From positions 1,426,001-1,490,000 of the forward strand of contig JACKDP010000001.1 in NCBI GenBank assembly GCA_020633435.1: a DNA stretch of 64,000 bases, written 5' to 3'. The number at the start of each line of letters is the position of its first letter. Within the stretch, counting starts at the first letter, position 1. Source of the stretch: Myxococcales bacterium. Lineage in GTDB: Bacteria > Myxococcota_A > Bradymonadia > UBA7976 > UBA1532. The notes beneath the pieces are model-generated. The model was not told where the DNA came from. It worked only from the letters and a program-made list of their open reading frames with translations, and searched no databases. Shown piece after piece: positions 44,072 to 53,391 of the stretch. A program made the translations under genes and the position numbers.

Positions 44072-45382
44072 ATGGCCGGCCTGCTGCTCGCGGCCCTGCT
44101 CGCCGCGCCGCCCATCGCCCTGCCGCACCACGCCTTCCGCCTGGACAACGGGCTGCAGGTGCTGGTGCACGTCGACGCGCGCCTCCCGCTCGTGGCCGTC
44201 GACCTCAGCTACCGGGTGGGCTCGGCCGACGAGCCCCCGGGCCGGACCGGCTTCGCCCACCTGTTCGAGCACCTGATGTTCATGGGCACCGCCCGCGCGC
44301 CGCGGGGCGCGTTCGACGCCTGGATGGAGGCCGAGGGCGCCTGGAACAACGCGTGGACGAGCGAAGATCGCACCGACTACTACGCCGTCGGCCCGGCCCA
44401 CACCCTGCCGCTGCTGCTCTGGCTCGAGGCCGACCGCATGGCCGCGCTGGGGGGGCAGATCGACGCCGCGAAGCTGGATCTCCAGCGCGACGTGGTGCGC
44501 AACGAGCGGCGCCAGAACGTGGAGAACACGCCCTACGGCCTCGTCGATCTGCACCTGCCCGCGCTCGTCTTCCCGCCGGATCACCCCTACCACCACCCGG
44601 TCATCGGCTCCCATGAGGATCTGCAGGCCGCCACGGTGGCCGACGTGCAGGCCTTCTTCCAGGACTGGTACGGTCCGGCCAACGCGACGCTGGTCGTCGC
44701 GGGCGCCGTCGAGCCGGCGGCCGTCGAGGCCCTCGTCCGGCAGCAGTTCGGGTGGATCCCCCGCGGGCGCGCCCCCGTCCGCCCGCCGGCGCCGCGCCGC
44801 GCGCTCCCCGCGGCCGCGGTGACGACGCCGCGCACCGTCACCGACCGCGTCGACCAGCCCCGCGTCATCCTGGCCTGGCCGAGCCCGGCCGAGTTCGCCG
44901 AGGGGGACGCCGCCATGGACGTCCTGTCGGCCATCCTGGCCAACGGGAAGAGCAGCCGCCTGCACCAGGCCCTCGTCTACGGCCGCCCCGTCGCCCAGGA
45001 CGTCTACGCCGGGCAGTGGTCGCGGCGGCTGGGATCGCAGTTCGTCGTCTGGGCCACCGCCCGGGCCGGGACGGACGCGGACGCCCTGGAGGCCGCCCTG
45101 CGCGAGGCCCTCGCCGCGGCCATCGAGCGCCTGGACGAGGATGACGTGCAGCGCGCCGTGCGGGCCTTCGAGCGCACGTTCGTGACCGGCCTGGAGTCGG
45201 TGTCGGACCGCGCCGCCCAGCTCAACGCCTACCTCGCGGCCCCTGGCGATCCGGACTACGTCGCCCGGGATCTGGCCCGCTACCAGGGCCTCAACGCCGC
45301 CCGGGTGCGGGAGGTGGCGCAGGCCGTGCTGCGACCCGGGGCTGGAGCGACGCTCCGGGTCCTCCCGGAGGCCAGCCGGTGA
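44072..45382 (+). CDS. M16 zinc peptidase, catalytic subunit
   Basis: 436 aa. The inverse zinc motif is H63-L-F-E66-H67 (FAHLFEHLMFMG). The second-Glu segment NERRQNVENTPYG follows about 75 residues on, so the active site is complete. A short hydrophobic N terminus (LLLAALLAAPPIA) suggests export. A two-domain M16 fold with DYVARDLARYQGL near the end is expected. It forms a heterodimer with the next gene's product, which lacks the zinc motif, as in bacterial PqqF/YmxG-like pairs. The start at 44072 is 4 nt after the propeller stop. Confidence 0.93.
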   Translation: MAGLLLAALLAAPPIALPHHAFRLDNGLQVLVHVDARLPLVAVDLSYRVGSADEPPGRTGFAHLFEHLMFMGTARAPRGAFDAWMEAEGAWNNAWTSEDRTDYYAVGPAHTLPLLLWLEADRMAALGGQIDAAKLDLQRDVVRNERRQNVENTPYGLVDLHLPALVFPPDHPYHHPVIGSHEDLQAATVADVQAFFQDWYGPANATLVVAGAVEPAAVEALVRQQFGWIPRGRAPVRPPAPRRALPAAAVTTPRTVTDRVDQPRVILAWPSPAEFAEGDAAMDVLSAILANGKSSRLHQALVYGRPVAQDVYAGQWSRRLGSQFVVWATARAGTDADALEAALREALAAAIERLDEDDVQRAVRAFERTFVTGLESVSDRAAQLNAYLAAPGDPDYVARDLARYQGLNAARVREVAQAVLRPGAGATLRVLPEASR

Positions 45383-46845
45383 TGACCAGCAAGAAAAAGC
45401 CAGCAAGTCCGGGCAGATGGTGGCCCCTGGCCGTGCTGGCCGTGCTGATCACCCTGGCCGTCGGCTGCGGCGCGCCGCCGGTGGACCGGCTGGGACCGCG
45501 CCCGACGCTGGCCCCGCCCACCGCCTACACGCCCCCCGTGCCCACCGTCATCGCGCTGCCCCGGGTCCCGCCCATCTGGCACCTCCAGCGCGCGTCGGTG
45601 CCGCTGGTCTCCGTCGTGGTGGTCGTGCCCTATGGCGCCGCCGCCGATCCGCCCGGCAAGGCGGGGCTGGCCGCCCTCACCGCCGAGATGATGGAGCAGG
45701 GCGCGGGCCCGCGCGGCGCCCTGGCCCTGGGCCGGGCGGTGGAGCGCCTGGGGGCGACCATGACGGTGACGGCCGGCGCCGACGCCAGCCGGGTGAGCCT
45801 GACGGTGCTCGCCGACCGCCTGGAGCCCGCCCTGGCGCTGCTCGCCGACGTCGTCGCGCGGCCGCGGTTCGAGCCGGCGGAGTGGGCCCGCACGCAGCCC
45901 GTGTGGATCGACGGCCTGCGCAGCCTGGCCTACGACGTCGGGGCCGTCGCCGACCGCGTCGCCGACGTCTGCCTCTTCGGCCTGGATCACCCGTACGGCC
46001 ACCCCATCGACGGCCTGCCCGCGACGGTGAGCGCCGTCACCCTGGCCGACGTGAAGGCCTTCCACGCGCGCTACTGGCGGCCCGAGCGCGCGACGGTGGT
46101 CGTGGTCGGCGCGGTCGACGAGACCACCGTCCGCCGCCTGGCCCCATCGCTGGTGCTGCAGTGGGCCGGACCGGGCGAGTCGCCCCCCTGGCCGACGGCG
46201 ACGGCCCCCGCGCCGCCGGGGCCGCCCGTCGTCGCGGTCGAGCGCCCCGACAGCCCGCAGACCATGCTGCTGCTGGTGGCGCCCGGGCAGGCGCTCTCGG
46301 CCGAGGCGCAGGCCGCGCAGGATCTCGTGCACCTCGTCCTCGGCGGCATGTTCACCTCGCGCCTGAACCTGAAGCTGCGCGAGGAGAAGGGCTACACCTA
46401 CGGCGCGGGCAGCGGGGCGCCGCACCTGCGCGGGCCCTACCGGCAGGAGGCGAGCGCGGCCGTGCAGGCCGAGGTCACGGTCGCGGCCATCGCCGACCTG
46501 CGGGGCGAGCTGGCCCGGTTCGCGGCCGACGGGCCCACGCCGGCGGAGCTGGAGAAGGCCCGGGCCGCCGCGCGGGCCGCCGACGTGGAGATCTACGAGG
46601 GCGTCGAGGCGACGGCGAGCCGCCTGGCCGGCCTCGCGGCCCTGGGGCTGCCGCCCGACGCGGACGCCCAGGCGGCCCGGGCGCGCGAGCAGGTCGACGC
46701 CGCGGCCGCCCGCCGCGCGGCCGCGGCGCTCGGCCTCGAGCGCGGGACGCTGGTCATCGTCGGGGACGCCCCGACCATCCAGGCGGCCGTCACCGGGCCG
46801 ATCGAGCGGCGCGACGCCGAGGGGGCGCTCGTCAGCGAGCGTTGA
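45382..46845 (+). CDS. M16 peptidase-like lipoprotein, non-catalytic subunit
   Basis: 487 aa. A signal anchor ends LAVGC, a probable lipoprotein site near residue 29. The position of HxxEH reads LAALTAEMMEQG, so zinc cannot be bound. The C-terminal Arg/Tyr pair of the M16B type is present in FTSRLNLKLREEKGYTYGAGSG. Such subunits supply the Arg/Tyr residues to the catalytic partner's site. It starts at ATG 45382 (or GTG 45379, GGAGG 7 nt before) at the stop of the partner. Its 3' end overlaps the convergent PI-PLC-like gene by 14 nt. Confidence 0.9.
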   Translation: MTSKKKPASPGRWWPLAVLAVLITLAVGCGAPPVDRLGPRPTLAPPTAYTPPVPTVIALPRVPPIWHLQRASVPLVSVVVVVPYGAAADPPGKAGLAALTAEMMEQGAGPRGALALGRAVERLGATMTVTAGADASRVSLTVLADRLEPALALLADVVARPRFEPAEWARTQPVWIDGLRSLAYDVGAVADRVADVCLFGLDHPYGHPIDGLPATVSAVTLADVKAFHARYWRPERATVVVVGAVDETTVRRLAPSLVLQWAGPGESPPWPTATAPAPPGPPVVAVERPDSPQTMLLLVAPGQALSAEAQAAQDLVHLVLGGMFTSRLNLKLREEKGYTYGAGSGAPHLRGPYRQEASAAVQAEVTVAAIADLRGELARFAADGPTPAELEKARAAARAADVEIYEGVEATASRLAGLAALGLPPDADAQAARAREQVDAAAARRAAAALGLERGTLVIVGDAPTIQAAVTGPIERRDAEGALVSER

Positions 46846-47806
46846 GCGCGTCCACGACGGCGTGCGTGTCCGCGATCCGGGCGAAGTCCACCGTCACGAA
46901 GTTCGGCAGCCGGCCCGTCGCGGCCAGGCAGGCGTCGGCGTGGGCCTGGAGCGTCGGGTTCGCGGCCTCCGCGAGGCTGGGCAGCGCGATGGGCCGGGTG
47001 AGGAAGTGATTCAGAATGAACAGGGAGTTCGCGGGGTTGCCGCGGTTGGGGGCGCAGCCGAAGTCCTCGACCTGCTCGACGTGGAAGGGCGTCTCCCAGG
47101 CGTAGGCCCAGACGTCGTGGTGCCAGGCGGGGCCGCCGGGGCGATCGGTGAAGACGACCAGGCGGTGGCCCGCGGCGATGAGCTCGCCCAGCGTCGGCCA
47201 GGGCTCGCCGAGGGGCTGGGTGTGCAGCAGGGGCAGCAGGCCGGCGTCGGCGAACGCGGCGGCGGTCTCGTCAGGCGTGATGTAGGCCTCGAAGATGATG
47301 GAGACGACCTCCCGCGGGTGGGCCTCCAGGAAGGTGCGGATCTGGCCCAGGCCCTCGACGAGCGGGGTGCGGCCCAGGGCGCAGTAGCCATGGCAGAGGA
47401 AGAGCCCGTCCGGCTCGGCGTAGGTGTCGAGCATCAGCGCCCGCGCGCCCTCGGCGAGCTGCGTGGGCATGTCGGGGGCCTGGTTGGGGGGCCGCAGGCC
47501 GTCCGCGGCGTTGGCCATGGCGTTGTGGGTGGTGAGGTAGGCCACCTCGTCGAAGCGGCGGTCGCACAGGGCCGCGGCGCCGTTGCAGGCGGTGGGATCG
47601 GCGCCGAGGTCGGCGGGGCCCGCGTCAGCAGCGGCGTCCGCGGCGCCAGCGTCGCGGGTGGCGTCCGCGTCCTCGGCTGCCCCGTCGGCGCCGGCGTCCT
47701 CGGCCGCCCCGTCGGCGCTGGCGTCCGGCGGGCGGGCATCGCCGGCCGCGGTGCTCCCCTCCCCGCACCCGCCGAGCGCGAGCGCCGCCAGCATCAGCGC
47801 CCTCAC
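46832..47806 (-). CDS. PI-PLC-like (phospholipase C, X-domain) lipoprotein
   Basis: 324 aa. The lipoprotein signal ends LALGGC (Cys14), followed by a 60-residue Asp/Ala-rich linker (DAGADGAAEDADATRDAG). The catalytic-like part has YLTTHNAMAN (first His of PI-PLC), RALMLDTYAEPDGLFLCHGYC (second His region) and VVVFTDR-like strand LVVFTDRPGG. Bacterial PI-PLC-X proteins cleave phosphoinositol lipids, and many such lipoproteins are of unknown substrate. The product is probably on the cell surface. It overlaps the VOC gene start by 4 nt on its right, so the two are coupled. Confidence 0.82.
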   Translation of the reverse strand: MRALMLAALALGGCGEGSTAAGDARPPDASADGAAEDAGADGAAEDADATRDAGAADAAADAGPADLGADPTACNGAAALCDRRFDEVAYLTTHNAMANAADGLRPPNQAPDMPTQLAEGARALMLDTYAEPDGLFLCHGYCALGRTPLVEGLGQIRTFLEAHPREVVSIIFEAYITPDETAAAFADAGLLPLLHTQPLGEPWPTLGELIAAGHRLVVFTDRPGGPAWHHDVWAYAWETPFHVEQVEDFGCAPNRGNPANSLFILNHFLTRPIALPSLAEAANPTLQAHADACLAATGRLPNFVTVDFARIADTHAVVDALNAR

Positions 47807-48183
47807 GCGGCCCTCGCGAACGCCAGCAGGTGCCCGTCCGGATCGAGGCAGTAGGCCGCGACGTCTCCCCAGGGCCGTGCAGCCAGCGGGCTGACGAGCC
47901 TCGCGCCGGCCACCAGCGCCCGCGCCAGGCAGGCCGCCGGATCGTCGACGCGCAGGTAGAGCTCGGCGCGGGGCGCGCCACGGGCCGCCTCGGGATCGAC
48001 GGCCCCGCCGAGCAGGCGCTTGATGCCGGCCTCGGGCATCAGGCCCAGGACCGCGCCCGCCGCGACCGGCAGCTCGGTCATCCCGGGCACGTCCAGCGTC
48101 GGCGCCGTCGCGAGGGCGTGGGCGTAGAAGGCCGCGCTCGCGGCCTGGTCCCGGACGAAGAGGATGAAGTGGGCCTGGGCCAT
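47803..48183 (-). CDS. VOC (glyoxalase/bleomycin-resistance) family protein
   Basis: 126 aa, one VOC module of two beta-alpha-beta-beta-beta units: AHFILFVRDQAASAAFYAHAL at the start and DDPAACLARALVAGARLVSP in the middle, then DVAAYCLDPDGHLLAFA. A metal/substrate-binding site is possible but its role cannot be assigned. I chose the ATG at 48183, since the frame open to 48219 would add residues that do not fit the fold. It is divergent from the arsenic operon across 77 nt, and the PI-PLC gene follows with a 4-nt overlap. Confidence 0.78.
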   Translation of the reverse strand: MAQAHFILFVRDQAASAAFYAHALATAPTLDVPGMTELPVAAGAVLGLMPEAGIKRLLGGAVDPEAARGAPRAELYLRVDDPAACLARALVAGARLVSPLAARPWGDVAAYCLDPDGHLLAFARAA

Positions 48184-48244
48184 GGCCCCCACTGTCGCCA
48201 GCGGCGCGGCCCGAGGCAAGAGCGCCTTGATCGCTGGCGCCTGC

Positions 48245-48264
48245 TCATCGTATATCGACGATGA
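48245..48264 (+). promoter_or_regulatory. palindromic ArsR-type operator overlapping the arsR start
   Basis: TCATCGT (48245-48251), spacer ATATCG, ACGATGA (48258-48264): a perfect 7-bp inverted repeat. It covers the proposed arsR ATG, so binding would block transcription or translation start. Autorepression is inferred from position. Confidence 0.65.
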
Positions 48265-48608
48265 ACGCTCGGAGCCCTGCCGTGGAGACCCCCTGCTGCC
48301 CGCCGGCCCGCCCGGCCCCGATGCCCGCCGACGAGGGCGCCGCCAACGAGGCTCTGGCCCGCCTCGCCAAGGCCCTGGGCCACCCCGCCCGGGTGGCCAT
48401 CCTGCGCCTGCTGCTGCGCCGGGAGGCCTGCGTCTGCGGCGAGATCGTGGACGAGCTGCCCCTGGCCCAGTCCACCGTCTCCCAGCACCTCAAGCAGCTC
48501 AAGGAGGCCGGCCTCATCCGGGGCAGCGTGGATGGCCCCCGGGTCTGCTACTGCGTCGAGCCCGCCGCCGTCGAGCTGCTGCGCGCGCTCGTGGCCGACC
48601 TGCGATGA
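48261..48608 (+). CDS. arsR: ArsR-family metalloregulator of the arsenic operon
   Basis: 115 aa. The winged helix has the recognition helix ELPLAQSTVSQHLKQLKEAGL, preceded by the metal-sensing pair C57-V-C59 (ACVCGEIV) as in classical arsenite-sensing ArsR. Further cysteines are C12-C13 and two in RVCYC. Arsenite binding should release DNA and induce the operon. No RBS precedes the ATG at 48261, so the message may be leaderless; an internal ATG at 48321 is an alternative. Its stop overlaps the acr3 start by 4 nt. Confidence 0.9.
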   Translation: MNARSPAVETPCCPPARPAPMPADEGAANEALARLAKALGHPARVAILRLLLRREACVCGEIVDELPLAQSTVSQHLKQLKEAGLIRGSVDGPRVCYCVEPAAVELLRALVADLR

Positions 48609-49654
48609 GCGCAGGCCTCGGCCGCTTCGAGCGGTACCTCTCCCTCTGGGTGGCGCTGGCCATCGGCGCCGGCGTGGGGCTCGGGCTGGCCTTCCCGAGC
48701 GCCTTCGCGGCCATCGCCCGGCTGGAGTGGGCGCGGGTCAACCTCGTCGTCGCCGGGCTCATCTGGGTGATGATCTACCCGATGATGCTGAAGGTCCGCC
48801 CGGGCAGCCTGCGCGCCGTCGGTCGGCGGCCCCGGGGCCTGGCGCTCACCCTCGTCGTCAACTGGCTGATCAAGCCGTTCACCATGGCGGCCCTCGGCGT
48901 CCTCTTCTTCGAGCACCTGTTCGCGTCGCTGGTGCCGCCCGCCGACGCCAGCCAGTACATCGCCGGCATGATCCTGCTGGGCGTGGCGCCCTGCACGGCC
49001 ATGGTCTTCGTCTGGAGCCACCTGACCCGCGGCGACGCCGCCTACACCCTGGTGCAGGTGTCGGTGAACGACCTCGTGCTCGTCGTGGCGTTCGCGCCCA
49101 TCGCCGGCCTGCTGCTGGGCGTGACCGACCTGACGGTGCCCTGGGAGACGCTCGTGGCCTCCGTCGTCGTCTTCGTCGTCGTGCCCCTGGCCGCTGGACT
49201 CTGGACGCACCGCCACCTCGCGCGCGGGGCCGACGCCGAGGCCGCCATCGACCGCCTGGCGGGCGCCCTCAAGCCCGCGTCCATGCTCGGCCTGCTGCTC
49301 ACGGTGGCGCTGCTCTTCGGCTTCCAGGCCGAGACGCTGGTGGCCAGCCCCGGCCGCGTGGCCCTCATCGCGGTGCCCCTGGCGCTGCAGAGCTACGGCA
49401 TCTTCGCGCTGACGTACGGCCTCGCCCGCGCCCTGCGCCTGCCGTTCAACGTCGCCGCGCCGGCCGCCCTCATCGGCACCTCCAACTTCTTCGAGCTCGC
49501 CGTCGCCGTGGCCATCAGCCTCTTCGGGCTGGGGTCGGGCGCGGCGCTGGCCACCGTCGTCGGCGTCCTCATCGAGGTGCCGGTGATGCTGTCCCTCGTC
49601 GCCTTCGCCAACCGCACCCAGGGGTGGTTCGCCGCCCCCCAGCCCCCGCCCTGA
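48605..49654 (+). CDS. acr3: ACR3-type arsenite efflux permease
   Basis: 349 aa with ten predicted membrane helices. The conserved Cys lies in LLGVAPCTAMVFVWS (near residue 127), which binds arsenite for export. The N-terminal LSLWVALAIGAGVGLG and ALIGTSNFFELAVAVAI segments are family hallmarks. The ATG overlaps the arsR stop (ATGA). With arsC and arsH downstream this makes a complete arsenate-resistance operon driven by ArsR. Confidence 0.95.
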   Translation: MSAGLGRFERYLSLWVALAIGAGVGLGLAFPSAFAAIARLEWARVNLVVAGLIWVMIYPMMLKVRPGSLRAVGRRPRGLALTLVVNWLIKPFTMAALGVLFFEHLFASLVPPADASQYIAGMILLGVAPCTAMVFVWSHLTRGDAAYTLVQVSVNDLVLVVAFAPIAGLLLGVTDLTVPWETLVASVVVFVVVPLAAGLWTHRHLARGADAEAAIDRLAGALKPASMLGLLLTVALLFGFQAETLVASPGRVALIAVPLALQSYGIFALTYGLARALRLPFNVAAPAALIGTSNFFELAVAVAISLFGLGSGAALATVVGVLIEVPVMLSLVAFANRTQGWFAAPQPPP

Positions 49655-49662
49655 GGGAGCCC

Positions 49663-50531
<869 letters not shown>

Positions 50532-50535
<4 letters not shown>

Positions 50536-51239
50536 GCGCGCCGCCGCCGCTGGCCGTGCCGGTCTTCCCGCCCCTCCAGATCCGGACGGATCCGCCGAAG
50601 ATCCTGATGCTGTACGGGTCGTTGCGCGAGCGCTCCTACAGCCGCCTGCTCGCCGAGGAGGCCGGCCGCATCCTGGAGGGCCTGGGCTGCGAGGTGCGCT
50701 TCTTCCACCCCCACGACCTGCCGGTGAAGGGGCCGGGGCTGGACGATCACCCGGCCGTGCAGCGCCTGCGCGAGCTCTCGACGTGGTCGGAGGGCCAGGT
50801 GTGGTCGTCGCCCGAGATGCACGGGGCCGTGACGGGCGTCTTCAAGAACCAGATCGACTGGATCCCCCTCTCCATCGGGGCCATGCGGCCGACGCAGGGG
50901 CGGACGCTCGCCGTCATGCAGGTCTGCGGGGGCTCTCAGTCCTTCAACGTGGTGAACACCCTGCGCCTCCTGGGCCGCTGGATGCGGATGATCACCATCC
51001 CCAACCAGTCGTCCGTCGCCAAGGCGTACGACGAGTTCCACCCCGACGGCACCATGAAGGACTCGCCCTATCGCGACCGCGTCGTCGACGTGATGGAGGA
51101 GCTCTACAAGTTCACGCTGCTGACGCGGGATCTGCGCGGCTTCCTGGTGGACCGCTACAGCGAGCGCCGGGAGGCCGCGGCGAAGGCCGCCCTGGACCCG
51201 GCGAACCCCAAGCACCGCCTCGGCGGCGCGGGGCTCTGA
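50532..51239 (+). CDS. arsH: ArsH, NADPH-dependent FMN reductase of arsenic resistance
   Basis: 235 aa. The flavodoxin-like FMN site is LYGSLRERSYSR near residue 27. The conserved EMHGAVTGVFKNQIDWIPL and VCGGSQSFNVVNTLRLLGRW blocks are specific for ArsH. ArsH oxidises trivalent organoarsenicals and other substrates. The ATG overlaps the arsC stop by 4 nt (ATGA), so it is the last gene of arsR-acr3-arsC-arsH. The convergent neighbour starts its 3' end 7 nt on. Confidence 0.95.
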
Positions 51240-51245
51240 GGCCCG

Positions 51246-51812
51246 TCAGTCGGGCGTCCGCGCCATGTCCCGGTCGTCCCAGTTGCCCCACATCACGCCC
51301 GCCGCGGCCTTCTTCACCAGCGTGGCCAGGCCCTTCTCGAAGCCCTCGGGATCGCGCTTGCGGCGCTCCTCGACGTTGCCGACGCGCACCCGCTGGTAGA
51401 GCGGCGGGCAAGCGCTGAAGTGGGCCCAGGCCCCCGGCTCCGCGCGCAGGCGGGCCTCGATGTCGGCGGGGATGACGAAGCGGGCCGGGTCCAGGTCGGG
51501 CAGCGTGCGGTGGCCGGCCTCCGTCATCTTGCCCGCCGCGATGAGCCGCCGGGCGCGCTCCTTGTTGAGCTCCGTCCAGTTGCCCCGGGGCCGCCGCGGC
51601 GTGAAGCGCTGGGCCTGGAAGTCCCCATGGCGCTTGGCGATCCCGTCGATCCACCCGAAGCACATCGCCTCCTCCACGGCGTCGAGGTAGGTGATGGGGG
51701 CGTCGGGGTGGCGCAGCAGCCAGATCTCCGTCCGGTCGGCGTGGTGAGCGGCCAGCCAGGCGCGCCAGGCGGCGCGGGTGACGGGCTCCAGGGTCGTCGT
51801 CACGGGGGGCAT
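51246..51812 (-). CDS. YdeI/OmpD-associated family protein
   Basis: 188 aa. The conserved opening RAAWRAWLAAHHADRTEIWLL and EEAMCFGWIDGIAKRHGD mark the family. The middle contains LNKERARRLIAAGKMTEAG and the C terminus has DIEARLRAEPGAWAHFSACP. These are DUF1801/YdeI-like small proteins of unclear biochemistry. The ATG at 51812 has GAGGTG 5 nt before it and overlaps the stop of the MFS gene by one base (TGATG), so the two are coupled on the minus strand. Confidence 0.85.
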   Translation of the reverse strand: MPPVTTTLEPVTRAAWRAWLAAHHADRTEIWLLRHPDAPITYLDAVEEAMCFGWIDGIAKRHGDFQAQRFTPRRPRGNWTELNKERARRLIAAGKMTEAGHRTLPDLDPARFVIPADIEARLRAEPGAWAHFSACPPLYQRVRVGNVEERRKRDPEGFEKGLATLVKKAAAGVMWGNWDDRDMARTPD

Positions 51813-53062
51813 CAGGCACCTCGGGCTGGGGACGAGGGGGATGGCCGCGCCCCCCGGCTGGCGAGGGCCAGCGCCAGGAGGGGGAGGCCGAGCAGCGCCA
51901 CCGGCCACAGCGCCTGCAGGGGATCGACGCCCCGGCCCAGCTCGTGATCGACCAGCGCGCCGATGAGGGGCGCCCACACGGCGGCCGCCCCGGCCTTGGC
52001 CTGGGACTCCACGCTGAGGGTCGTCGCCGCGAAGGCCTCGTCGCCGTCGCGGTCGAAGCGGCCGACATGCAGCGGGCGCCAGAGGTTCTGCACCACCGCC
52101 AGCGCCGTGAAGGCCGCGATGGCCAGCCAGGCCTGGCCAAGCGCGAGGGCCAGAGCGACCACCGCGAAGCCGAGGGCGGAGGCCCGGATGAGCCAGGTCG
52201 CGCCCCGATCGGCGTCGCCCGCCCGCGCCTCGATCCGGTGCGCCTGCCGCGACGCGGCGCTCGCCAGGAAGAACAGCGCGGCGTACACCAGCCCGCTCAG
52301 CACCGCCGTGCGCTCGGCCCCCGACCACGCCAGCCCGATGGGCAGCACGAGGGCGGCGCCCTGCAGGACGGGCTGGAGGTAGTCCTTCGCCACCTCGTAG
52401 CTGCCCTCCACGGCCAGCGTCTGGCCGATCAGGCGGCGCAGCGCCGGCCGCCGCAGGAGGTCCCGCAGCCCCGCCCGCAGCGTCTGCAGGCCGAGCCGAT
52501 CCCCCGACCGCTCGCCGTCGAGCCAGGCGGGGTACGTCGCCAGGTTCACCAGGTTCAGCGCGGCGGGCACCACGCTCAGCAGGAAGACGCTCTGGTAGCT
52601 GCCCGTGAAGAAGACGAGGCCTCCGGCGACGAGCGACGAGACCGCCGAGCCGACCTTGGACCAGGATCGCGTGAAGCCGTAGACCCGCGTCCGCTCCGCC
52701 GCGCGCCCCTGGGCCCGCAGCCAGGTGTAGATGAGGGCCTTGTGGGTGCCGCTGCGGAAGGCGTCGCCGACGCCGAAGAGGGCCATGCCGAGGGCCAGCC
52801 AGGCGTAGTGGCCGGCGAGGCCGAGGAGCAGGTACGCGCCGATGCAGGCCACCATGCTCGCGACCATGCACCGCCGGCGGCCGAGGGCGTCGGCCAGCGC
52901 CCCCGACGGGATCTCGAGGACGTTCGTGGCCACGGCGCGGACGGCGATGAGGCCGCCGATGTCGAGGAACGACAGGCCCCGCTCCCGCAGCGCGAGCACC
53001 AGGAAGGCCTCGAAGAGCCTGAGATTCTTGAGGAATCCGTAGAGGGAGAAGCGCGCGAGCAT
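51812..53062 (-). CDS. MFS transporter
   Basis: 416 aa with about 12 predicted membrane helices. The N terminus has the MFS loop pattern ADALGRRRCMVAS (motif A-like, after TM2). Helices include FLVLALRERGLSFLDIGGLI and VVALALALGQAWLAIAAFTAL. There is no signal for a specific substrate; the subfamily is broad (drugs, sugars, small metabolites). The start is ATG 53062 with no strong RBS. It precedes the YdeI gene on the same strand and is divergent from the tetR operon across the region holding the TetR operator. Confidence 0.88.
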   Translation of the reverse strand: MLARFSLYGFLKNLRLFEAFLVLALRERGLSFLDIGGLIAVRAVATNVLEIPSGALADALGRRRCMVASMVACIGAYLLLGLAGHYAWLALGMALFGVGDAFRSGTHKALIYTWLRAQGRAAERTRVYGFTRSWSKVGSAVSSLVAGGLVFFTGSYQSVFLLSVVPAALNLVNLATYPAWLDGERSGDRLGLQTLRAGLRDLLRRPALRRLIGQTLAVEGSYEVAKDYLQPVLQGAALVLPIGLAWSGAERTAVLSGLVYAALFFLASAASRQAHRIEARAGDADRGATWLIRASALGFAVVALALALGQAWLAIAAFTALAVVQNLWRPLHVGRFDRDGDEAFAATTLSVESQAKAGAAAVWAPLIGALVDHELGRGVDPLQALWPVALLGLPLLALALASRGARPSPSSPARGA

Positions 53063-53149
53063 GGGCGGGCCCGGGGGACGTCGGGGCCAGTCTCGCCCGC
53101 GGCGAGGGGGAAAGTCGATGCGGGCTTCTACGCGCCCCGAAAGTACCGT

Positions 53150-53177
53150 TTGACAAAACGACCGATCGTTCTATTCT
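53150..53177 (+). promoter_or_regulatory. promoter with TetR operator in its spacer
   Basis: A -35 TTGACA (53150-53155) and -10 TATTCT (53172-53177) are 16 nt apart. Between them is AACGACCGATCGTT (53157-53170), an inverted repeat AACGA/TCGTT. This is classical TetR autoregulation, and repressor binding would block sigma-70 polymerase. Confidence 0.8.
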
Positions 53178-53219
53178 GAGGGCAGGCGATCCAGAGGGGG
53201 TCGCCAGGGAGGTGCCGTC

Positions 53220-53390
53220 ATGGAACACTCGCTCGTGCCCGCGACCCTGGCCGAGGATGACGTCCCCGGCGTCATCGAGCTGCTCGAAGCCTGCCTCGCC
53301 GCCGCCGGCCTGGATCCCGATCCGGGCGCGCTGGACGTCGAGCTGAGCCCGGAGGAGCTCGACGCCGAGCTGTGGTGCGGGCGCGACTGA
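53220..53390 (+). CDS. small acidic hypothetical protein at the head of the tetR operon
   Basis: 56 aa, ATG with GGGAGG 6-7 nt before it. The sequence is acidic and amphipathic (DDVPGVIELLEACLAAAGLD, then SPEELDAELWCGRD). The stop is one base before the tetR ATG (TGAG-ATG), so it is the first cistron of the operon. No homologue recognised. It could be a small regulator or a metal-binding peptide (two Cys), or a spurious ORF; the RBS argues for the former. Confidence 0.55.
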   Translation: MEHSLVPATLAEDDVPGVIELLEACLAAAGLDPDPGALDVELSPEELDAELWCGRD

Positions 53391-53391
53391 G

